NCBI GenBank assembly: GCA_905234775.1
Contig: CAJOJC010000011.1
Location: 1-39,942, forward strand
Length of the DNA stretch: 39,942 nucleotides
Direction: 5' to 3'
From: an uncultured Bacteroidales bacterium
GTDB taxonomy: Bacteria > Bacteroidota > Bacteroidia > Bacteroidales > UBA932
Below, piece by piece: positions 24,454 through 31,401 of this stretch; position 1 is the first letter of the stretch; every line of letters starts with the position of its first letter. The notes beneath the pieces were generated by a model, which made no database searches, was not told where the DNA came from, and saw only the letters and a program-made list of their open reading frames with translations. The translations under genes and the position numbers were made by a program.

Positions 24454-26271
24454 GTGGATCCTATCCTGATAACCCACGACGAATTACAACAAGCCATCGG
24501 CCTGAAGGGCTTTGGAGGCAAGATCCTTACCCGGCTGATATGGCGCATTCTGGGGATAACTCCGCTCAGCGCCCTCTACGGCCGCAATGCGGAACACGTA
24601 GGCCCCGCGTTCTCCGAGGCTGTTCTCAAAGACCTCCAGGTCACATTCAATATCCCCGAATCCCAGTTGGCCAACATCCCCGCAGAGGGAGGTTTCATCA
24701 CGGTATCCAACCACCACTTCGGAGCCATCGACGGACTTCTGCTCAACCACATAATAGGCTCCCGCAGGCCCGACTACAAGATACTCACAACCTTCTTTCT
24801 TGCACTCGTCCCTACCCTCAAAGAATGGTTCATACCTGTCGACAACTTCTCGAGCGGCGGAGCGAGGAGCGTGAGCGGAATTCGCTCCGCCCTCGGCCAC
24901 ATCGCAGATGGGGGCGCGCTGGGACTCTTCCCAGCGGGCGAAGTTGCAACCTGGCAGCGCGGTAAAGACCGCACATCAGTGGGCGGCGGCTGCAGGGTCG
25001 TGGAAGACAAGCCGTGGGCGGACAACATGTCGAAGCTCATCAAGAAGTCCGGCCTGCCCGTGATCCCCATCTATTTCGACGGCACCAATTCGAAGAAATT
25101 CCACAGACTCGGCCGCATCCACCCGCGCATTCGCACCCTCCTCCTCATACGCGAACTGCTTGGTTCTCAGGGCAAACACGTTGAAATAAGGATCGGCCAG
25201 CCGATTCCGGCCAGCCAGATAGCGCAGTTCAGCGTCCAGAATCTCGGCAAGTACCTGCGCAACCGCTGCTATGCGCTCGAAGCCCAGTGCAGGGCCGATT
25301 TCGAGCATCGTCAGACGGCAGTCTGCGAGCAGGAGATCATTCCTCCGGTCGACCCTGCGCTCATCCGCGCCCAGGTCGAGAAGCTCGGCGACAGCGCCAT
25401 CTTCGAGAGCGGCGACTATCGCGCCTACATCATCACCGCCTCCCAGGCTCCCGACCTCATGCGTGAGCTCTACCGCCTGCGCGAAGTCACCTTCAGGGCC
25501 GTGGGCGAAGGCACAGGGAAAGCGCTGGATACAGACCGCTACGACGACTATTATCACCACCTCATCCTCTGGAATATCCCGGACGGGCAGATAGTGGGCG
25601 CCTACCGCGTCGGCTATGGCTGCGAGATTATGAAGGACCATGGCGGAGTCTCCGGCTTCTATACCTCCACCCTCGTCCGCTTCGGCCCCGATGCCCCCCA
25701 GATGCTGGCCCATTCGCTCGAACTCGGCCGCTCGTTCATAGTAGAAAAGTACCAGCGCGAAGTACTGCCGCTCAAACTCCTTCTCGCCGGCCTATGCGTA
25801 GCCAACGTCAAGGCCAAGGCAGGCAGCTGCTTCGGACTGGTGACGATGAGCGCCGCCCTGCCGGATTTCTACAAGAGCCTTACCTCTTACTTTATACATC
25901 GCGATTTCGGCCTTCCGAACGCAGAGAAATTTGCATCTCCTACGACTCCGTTCAAACCCACATATCTGAGGGTAGATCCTGAAGGACTGCTTCAGATTCC
26001 CGAAGGAGATATTGACGCATTCGACAGGCTTATCGGAGCAATCTCCGAGGGCCAGTACAGGCTGCCGGTACTGTTCCGCAAGTATTTCTCATGCGGAGCA
26101 CACTTCTCCTGTCTGAACGTAGACGCCGATTTCTCGGACTGCGTTGATGCGATGATTTACCTGCGCCTGGCAGACTTCCCGCCGGCGAGCATCAAGTCGT
26201 TCGTAAGAGGAATGAGTGAGGATCTCCAGAAGGAAATCCTCACCCACTTCTACGGTTCATCGGAAATTTAA
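24454..26271 (+). CDS. Bifunctional acyltransferase: PlsC-like + OlsB/GNAT-like (OlsF-type aminolipid synthase)
   Basis: 605 residues with two acyltransferase modules. The N-terminal half (about 60-270) is PlsC-like: SNHHFGAIDG has the HX4D motif (His88, Asp93) and LFPAGEVATW is the second conserved block. The C-terminal half (about 310-520) matches the OlsB/hemolysin-type N-acyltransferase fold, with LYRLREVTFRAVGEG, GQIVGAYRVGYG and SLELGRSFIVEKYQ. OlsF proteins of Flavobacteria and Serratia have this order and make ornithine-type lipids in two steps: N-acylation of the amino acid by the OlsB part, then O-acylation by the OlsA/PlsC part. In Bacteroides, glycine lipids are made by a comparable but split pair (GlsB/GlsA). 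Which amino acid is used cannot be read here. The start is GTG; the stop overlaps the convergent gene by 4 bp. Confidence 0.82.
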   Translation: MDPILITHDELQQAIGLKGFGGKILTRLIWRILGITPLSALYGRNAEHVGPAFSEAVLKDLQVTFNIPESQLANIPAEGGFITVSNHHFGAIDGLLLNHIIGSRRPDYKILTTFFLALVPTLKEWFIPVDNFSSGGARSVSGIRSALGHIADGGALGLFPAGEVATWQRGKDRTSVGGGCRVVEDKPWADNMSKLIKKSGLPVIPIYFDGTNSKKFHRLGRIHPRIRTLLLIRELLGSQGKHVEIRIGQPIPASQIAQFSVQNLGKYLRNRCYALEAQCRADFEHRQTAVCEQEIIPPVDPALIRAQVEKLGDSAIFESGDYRAYIITASQAPDLMRELYRLREVTFRAVGEGTGKALDTDRYDDYYHHLILWNIPDGQIVGAYRVGYGCEIMKDHGGVSGFYTSTLVRFGPDAPQMLAHSLELGRSFIVEKYQREVLPLKLLLAGLCVANVKAKAGSCFGLVTMSAALPDFYKSLTSYFIHRDFGLPNAEKFASPTTPFKPTYLRVDPEGLLQIPEGDIDAFDRLIGAISEGQYRLPVLFRKYFSCGAHFSCLNVDADFSDCVDAMIYLRLADFPPASIKSFVRGMSEDLQKEILTHFYGSSEI

Positions 26272-27827
26272 GGCCTCCCGTATTCGCCCTCAAGGCGCAT
26301 AGCCCTGCGGATAGCGTTTTTGTAGGTACCCCAGCGGTTCTTGACCGATCCCAGTTCGAAGATCATAACGCCGTCGAATGTGCGGTAGTTCAGTATTGTC
26401 GCACCCGCGTAGTCGAGATTGTTGACATATGCCCCGAACGAGCCGTAGAGGGTGCATGCGTCGAGTATGCGGTTCTTGCCGTAATTGGCCAGATATTCCA
26501 TGGTATACTGATCCCCAAAGCCGTAAACGGTGTGGACATATGATCCGAGGTGGAATATATCCAGATAATCGGCGAATCCGGTAGTCATGTAGTCTTCGGA
26601 CGCCCATGTATAGCCCGATGGCAGAGACGCTTTCTGAGCCGCCCAGTTCTGGCCTTTGGCCCAACATTCCCACCACCATGCTTCCGCCCAGTATTCGATC
26701 CGAATAGACGGGTTGATGGCCTTTATGGCGTCGCGGCAGTCGCGCACGCAGCCCTGGATCAGGCTCGAGCGCCATTTCACCCATTCCTTGAAGCGTGGGC
26801 ACTTGTACCAGGAGTCGCGCGAGGCGGTGGAGTACTTGATAATGTCGTCCGGCCAGTTTTCGACCGGGGTACCGCTCCACTGTTCGAAGGCCGAGCGCGA
26901 TGTTTCCGAAAAGTCACTGCGGACGTCGGGGAAACGGCAGTAGTCGAGGGCAATGCCGTCGAGATCGTAATTGCGCGCCAGCTCGCTTACCATGGCGATC
27001 ATATAGTCGTGGGTCGCGGGATTGGCGGGATTTAGGAAGATGTAGGAGGCTTCCGGGTCTTCGCGCTGGTCGATGATGCCCTCGGGGAGGAATTCGCGGC
27101 AGATAGCGCCGTCTAGGTGATTGTCGAAGTAATCCTGACCCTTCAAGGTCGCGGGGCGCGGGAAGGTCATGACGCTGACGGACGCGGTGATAGTCATCCC
27201 CTGCTCATGGCAACGGTCCACGAGCTCCTGAAGCAGATCGAAGTCCTGCGGGATGTCGGTTTCCTTGAGCCTGGGGCAATACCCTAGAAAACTGCTGGTG
27301 TAGAGGACATCGCCGCTTCGGGGCGATTTCACGTCCATGACTATGCCAGAGAAGCCGTTGTCCCATGCGGTTTTGACCACATCGGCCACCTTCGCTCGTG
27401 TATTGAGCAGGCGGCAGGAATTTTCAGCGTCGATCCACATGACGACCGGCTTTGCCGGGCGCTCGGGAGTCTGCAGCATTTTGAGCGACAGAGTGTATAT
27501 CTTTTCCGTTCCGTCCTCTGCCGTGACTATATAGGTTGGACTGGGCGTGATGTTCGCCCCCTCTGCCAATGTTACGTGGCCTTTAGTGGACTTGAGCGAA
27601 GACAGGTCCTCTTCGAAGCACGGAAGGGCGATGGTGCCAGCGACAGTGTCGACCTCGCACTCGAGCGTCCACTCCCCCGCCTCCACGCTCATCGCGAATA
27701 TCCTGCAGTCGCTGCTCTTCACCTCCACCACTGGTTCCGGTTCAGGCTCCGGAGTCGGCGCGGGCGGGTCTTGTCTGCACGAAAGCGCCGACAGAACCAA
27801 TGCAGCATATAATAGTTTATAGTACAC
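26268..27827 (-). CDS. GHL10/DUF187-like putative glycoside hydrolase lipoprotein
   Basis: 519 residues if translation starts at the GTG at 27827, giving a signal MYYKLLYAALVLSALSC (Cys17) and then a Pro/Glu-rich linker (PPAPTPEPEPEP). Residues about 35-125 form a small beta domain (CRIFAMSVEAGEW, GHVTLAEGANITPSPTY, EDGTEKIYTLSLK) also seen in the preceding gene. The rest is a DUF187 (GHL10-like) TIM barrel: VVMWIDAENSC, TAWDNGFSGIVMDVKSP, LDGIALDYCRFP, IRIEYWAEAWWWE. GHL10 proteins are predicted glycan hydrolases; the substrate is unknown. The GTG shares its G with the TAG of the upstream gene, so reinitiation is expected. The frame extends to 28073 upstream, but only in the shadow of that gene. 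This is the last gene of the glycan operon. Confidence 0.8.
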   Translation of the reverse strand: MYYKLLYAALVLSALSCRQDPPAPTPEPEPEPVVEVKSSDCRIFAMSVEAGEWTLECEVDTVAGTIALPCFEEDLSSLKSTKGHVTLAEGANITPSPTYIVTAEDGTEKIYTLSLKMLQTPERPAKPVVMWIDAENSCRLLNTRAKVADVVKTAWDNGFSGIVMDVKSPRSGDVLYTSSFLGYCPRLKETDIPQDFDLLQELVDRCHEQGMTITASVSVMTFPRPATLKGQDYFDNHLDGAICREFLPEGIIDQREDPEASYIFLNPANPATHDYMIAMVSELARNYDLDGIALDYCRFPDVRSDFSETSRSAFEQWSGTPVENWPDDIIKYSTASRDSWYKCPRFKEWVKWRSSLIQGCVRDCRDAIKAINPSIRIEYWAEAWWWECWAKGQNWAAQKASLPSGYTWASEDYMTTGFADYLDIFHLGSYVHTVYGFGDQYTMEYLANYGKNRILDACTLYGSFGAYVNNLDYAGATILNYRTFDGVMIFELGSVKNRWGTYKNAIRRAMRLEGEYGRP

Positions 27828-29272
27828 TAAATTGCAGTTCTGGAGAGTTTGTAAAGAATGACTTCTCCGCCGTTGAAGCCAACGTTGACGAGGATGTAAC
27901 CTGTTTGGTCGGCGGGGTTGAAGACGTAGGCGCTTGAGGAGCGGACTTCGTGGATGTTGGATACCACTTCGGTAGGATGGATAAAAGCGAGTTCTTCGTC
28001 GAGAGGCTGGACGGTGAGGAAAGTTCCTTCCCAGAAGGTCGAGGTAACGATGACTGCTTCCGTTCCGAACCACTTGATTGCTTTGACATGGCCTACGGAA
28101 TAGTTTCCATAGCCTGAAATACCAGGATAGGAAGCGTCCGGATCCCAGCCGGGGATCTCTTCGACTCCGCCGTAGAGTGCGTAGTCGTCGGCAAGGTTAG
28201 CGAAACTCTTACGGACGAACACCGAGTAGCCAACGCCTGTCTGGTTGGAGTCGCCGATCACGAAGGTGCCGTCGAATGAAGCCTCAACCGGGCTTATCAT
28301 CTGGATCCAGTTACCGTCGCCGAAACGCTGGCGCGAATCGAATACGCGGCGCTCGGTACAGGTGCCGTTCTCGAACAGGAGTACGTTATGGAGGCCGGTG
28401 GGAATACCCTCGATTGCGAAGTCGCCGAAATGGAGGGTAGTGACGATAAGTTTTCCCTCGTAATCACCGGCGGCGCTGAGCGAGGCGCAGTCGGATGCGC
28501 CCCAATAGTACTGAGGATATTCGGGAATGGTTTCAGGTGCGAATTGGTAGAGTTTTGTGGGCGCCGAATCCCAGCCGCCGGCCCAGATGTAGATAGCTCC
28601 TTCGGAGTTGGTATCGACCATATTGCGGTCTTTCGAGCCGTTGCCGAAGGTGGCGATGAAGCGGCCCTTGTCGTCGTTGGCCAGCGATATGAGGCCCCAT
28701 CCGGCAGGGATACCAGTGACATTGAGGGCACCGAGTTTATTGCCGGAAATGTCGAATACACTGCCTTCGTGTGTAACAAATTTGTCGAGGTCGCAGAAGC
28801 CTATCTGGCTTTGACCCTGGTCGAAGAGCTGGTCTTTGATAGAGAGTTGTGTATAGGTCTTGGACCATGCCTTGACGGAGTTGTTGACGACCTTAGCCTC
28901 TTCGCAGTTGACTATATAGCGCTTTACGGTAGAGCCGTCGCCCGAGGTAATCGTAAATACCTGGTCTGCGGTGTAGTCCAGCGGCTTTGACGGGTCGGGA
29001 TTGATCGTAGCGCCCTTGCTGAGGGTTACCTCGGCGGTAGCGCTTTCCAGCATACTAAACTGTTCGGGAAGATAGACGATCAGCACTCTTTTCTCATAAC
29101 TCGAAACCGTGGCCTCGATCGACACATCTCCTTTGATTACTTTGAAAGTAAGGATATCCGCACCCGTCAGTTGCTCTTCCGGTTCGGGATCTTTTTTCTC
29201 TTCCTGTTGATTCGGTTCTTTGCCGCAGGCGACAAACGCAGCCAATGCGAAAAGTAAAATAAGTTTTTTCAT
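27827..29272 (-). CDS. DUF5018-like surface lipoprotein of the glycan operon
   Basis: 481 residues, lipoprotein signal ending FVAC (Cys16), then a charged linker (NQQEEKKDPEPEEQ). A first domain (about 40-125: ADILTFKVIKG, AEVTLSKGATINPDPS, FTITSGDGSTVKRYIV) is the DUF5018-like beta-sandwich. The larger C-terminal part is rich in Gly, Trp and aromatic residues (IYIWAGGWDSAPTKLYQF, EYPQYYWGASDCASLS, EDIPGWDP-like GVEEIPGWDPDASYPG) and looks like a beta-propeller. In SusC/SusD loci the third and fourth genes usually encode surface glycan-binding proteins, which is the likely role. It starts five bases after the preceding gene. Confidence 0.7.
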   Translation of the reverse strand: MKKLILLFALAAFVACGKEPNQQEEKKDPEPEEQLTGADILTFKVIKGDVSIEATVSSYEKRVLIVYLPEQFSMLESATAEVTLSKGATINPDPSKPLDYTADQVFTITSGDGSTVKRYIVNCEEAKVVNNSVKAWSKTYTQLSIKDQLFDQGQSQIGFCDLDKFVTHEGSVFDISGNKLGALNVTGIPAGWGLISLANDDKGRFIATFGNGSKDRNMVDTNSEGAIYIWAGGWDSAPTKLYQFAPETIPEYPQYYWGASDCASLSAAGDYEGKLIVTTLHFGDFAIEGIPTGLHNVLLFENGTCTERRVFDSRQRFGDGNWIQMISPVEASFDGTFVIGDSNQTGVGYSVFVRKSFANLADDYALYGGVEEIPGWDPDASYPGISGYGNYSVGHVKAIKWFGTEAVIVTSTFWEGTFLTVQPLDEELAFIHPTEVVSNIHEVRSSSAYVFNPADQTGYILVNVGFNGGEVILYKLSRTAI

Positions 29273-29277
29273 ATCGT

Positions 29278-29700
29278 TTATTCTCCTGATGCTACTGTTG
29301 ATACGTATGCGAATAATGAGTATTTGTGGCTTTCACCGGTTGTTCGGTTACTTACTGTGATGACATAGGGCTTGTCCTCGTGAGAAAGGTCCTTGCGGCC
29401 TTCGAGGCCGGGGGTAATAAAGACGTCGTAGGTGACGTTAGCGCGGACGGTGAGGCTGGAAGGGTCGTAGCCGTAGCGCGACGGGTAGTCGCGCGGGATG
29501 GCGAAGATTACTTCGGCGTCGCCGTTCGCGCCTACGGTGATCTTCCCTGCCACCTGCGGTGCGGAAGAGTTACCCGGAGGGCTGACGTAGATAGCGCGGA
29601 TGGCGCATTCGTCGTGGGTGAATTCGTCGTCGGGAACGGCGCAGGAGGCAAGCCCCAGCGCGGCGACAATCATAAGTATATATCGTGTAAACTTTTTCAT
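29278..29700 (-). CDS. Small DUF5018-like lipoprotein of the glycan operon
   Basis: 140 residues: a signal MKKFTRYILMIVAALGLASC (Cys20) and a single beta domain (ECAIRAIYVSPPG, ITVGANGDAEVIFAIPRDYP, VRANVTYDVFITPG, YVITVSNRTTGESHKYSLFAYV). The domain resembles the N-terminal domains of the next two gene products. The ATG at 29700 overlaps the SusD stop as TAATG; another in-frame ATG two codons earlier (29706) cannot be excluded. It may be a glycan-binding or structural partner on the cell surface, but no binding residues are identifiable. Confidence 0.7.
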   Translation of the reverse strand: MKKFTRYILMIVAALGLASCAVPDDEFTHDECAIRAIYVSPPGNSSAPQVAGKITVGANGDAEVIFAIPRDYPSRYGYDPSSLTVRANVTYDVFITPGLEGRKDLSHEDKPYVITVSNRTTGESHKYSLFAYVSTVASGE

Positions 29701-31397
29701 TACCATCCGGGGTTATTATCGCCGAGGAGCGTGTTGGCGCTGCGCTCAGACACGGGGATTGAGAATGCGTAATACTGCTCCTTGAAAATGCGGGTGTAGC
29801 CGCCGTCGGCATCGATGCGGGAGTATGAGTATGTTCCGTCGCCGTTAGGGGTAGGCTTGCAGCCGTGGACGGAGCTGTCGTTCAGCACGGCGAAGGCCCT
29901 TCTCCAGCGGCGGAGGTCCCAGTAGCGGAAACCTTCTCCGGCGAGTTCCACGACACGTTCGTGTTCAAGGACTTTCATGAATTCCGAGAGGTCGGCTGCA
30001 GCGGCGGCGGGAAGGCCTACGCGCGAGCGCACTTCGCCCAGCGAAGCCAGCGCGCCAGGCAGGTCGCCGCCGATGGCCTGCGCCTCGGCTTTGTTGAGCA
30101 GGACCTCTGCGTAGCGTATCAGGATCCAGAAATGGGAGCTGCCGTTAGTTGCCCACGAGTTGTCGTCTTCTGTTATCCACTTACGGAGATAGTAACCGGT
30201 GACGCTGCATTCTGCGGAGCCGGACTTGCGGAAGGTTCCGAAGCCGTCGTAGACTCCGTCGGGATCGTCAGGGTCTGTATACATCTTCAGGCGTCTGTCT
30301 TCCCATTTTGCGTCGTTGTAGAGGATTGAGGCATAGAAACGCGGCTCACGCCCGGTCCAGGGGTTGGCGCCATGGACGGCCCAGTCGAACGGGGTTCCGT
30401 CGGCCATCTCGTATGAGTCGGCGAGCTCCGCCGTGGGACCGAAGGTCGCGGAAACGGTCGCTCCACCATGGGTCTTCTGGTCGCCTTTGGGGCGGAAGAA
30501 ACGGTCGGCTTCATGGCTGAGGTTTTGAGACGTGCTGCCCCTGAAGAAGGTTACAGTAAAGAGGTTTTCGGAGTTGATTTCGGAAGAGAAGACCGTCGAA
30601 TAATCCGGCGCGAGAGCTGCGCCGTGGGCCTTGCAGGAGTCAGCCGCGGCTATCGCCTCGCTGCACGCCTCGGCCACGGCAGACGCGCTCGCGCCGCTAT
30701 TCTTAAGCGCCCATATCTTGTAGACCGCGCAACGGGATGCCATTCCCCAGGCAGCCGCTTTGGTAGCCCTGCCGTAGTTCTTGGAATCCCAGGCTTCAGG
30801 AAGGTCTGCCGCCGCAGCGCGCAGATTGTCGATGACCCACGCCCAACTGTCGGCCTCGCTGAGGCGGGCCTTGTTGTTCTGGTCGGGGCCGTCGACTCCG
30901 GCGCTTTCGTCGCGGATGACGACTCCGGCATAGACTCTTATCAGATAGAAGTAACTGACGGCGCGTATGAACTTAATCTCGGCGATACGCGTACGCAGGA
31001 AGCCGGAGCTGAAATTGCCGGCGTACTTGACTGCATCGCGCAGGAATTCGTTGTCGCGCTTGATTCTCACATAGCTGTCTTCCCAGATCTCGAAAGACGA
31101 AGCGTCGTCGGAAGTGATGACGTTGGGCTCCATCGAGATGGAGTTGTAGGTATGGCCGTACTGATCCCACGATCCGGACTTGATGAGGTCCGTGTAGGCG
31201 TCGGTAAAGTTGTTGCGGGAATAGATTTCGGCTTTGTCGCGGATAGCGGCGTATAGGCCGAAGACATAACCGTCGAGGGTGGTTTCGTCTCCACTCCATA
31301 TCTGGTCGGGCGAGAGTTGCGAGGTGGGTCCGAGGTCGATCCAACTGCACGAAAACGCCGTGAAGGCTGCAAGTATTATAGATAGTATCTTTTTCAT
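29700..31397 (-). CDS. SusD/RagB family nutrient-binding outer-membrane lipoprotein
   Basis: 565 residues, lipoprotein signal ending TAFSC (Cys17) followed directly by SWIDLGPTSQLSPDQIWSGDETTLDGYVFGLYAAIRD, the standard SusD N-terminus. Family landmarks include RIAEIKFIRAVSYFYLIRVYAGV (the TPR-like helix with R...Y), ILIRYAEVLLNKAEAQA and VEEHERVVEL-like VLEHERVVELAGEGFRYWDLRRW near the C-terminus. SusD forms the lid of the SusC transporter and binds glycans at the cell surface. The gene lies four bases after susC. Function as lid is well supported by family; the ligand is not known. Confidence 0.95.
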   Translation of the reverse strand: MKKILSIILAAFTAFSCSWIDLGPTSQLSPDQIWSGDETTLDGYVFGLYAAIRDKAEIYSRNNFTDAYTDLIKSGSWDQYGHTYNSISMEPNVITSDDASSFEIWEDSYVRIKRDNEFLRDAVKYAGNFSSGFLRTRIAEIKFIRAVSYFYLIRVYAGVVIRDESAGVDGPDQNNKARLSEADSWAWVIDNLRAAAADLPEAWDSKNYGRATKAAAWGMASRCAVYKIWALKNSGASASAVAEACSEAIAAADSCKAHGAALAPDYSTVFSSEINSENLFTVTFFRGSTSQNLSHEADRFFRPKGDQKTHGGATVSATFGPTAELADSYEMADGTPFDWAVHGANPWTGREPRFYASILYNDAKWEDRRLKMYTDPDDPDGVYDGFGTFRKSGSAECSVTGYYLRKWITEDDNSWATNGSSHFWILIRYAEVLLNKAEAQAIGGDLPGALASLGEVRSRVGLPAAAAADLSEFMKVLEHERVVELAGEGFRYWDLRRWRRAFAVLNDSSVHGCKPTPNGDGTYSYSRIDADGGYTRIFKEQYYAFSIPVSERSANTLLGDNNPGW

Positions 31398-31401
31398 GCC
31401 G

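Noticed and set aside
24390..24548. Longer start for the 7TM-AraC gene
   Set aside because: The extra 53 codons overlap the divergent acyltransferase gene and its promoter, and encode no hydrophobic or conserved segment.
27828..28073. Longer start for the GHL10-like gene
   Set aside because: The added 82 residues are Arg/Pro-rich shadow translation of the upstream lipoprotein gene; the GTG at 27827 yields a lipoprotein signal.
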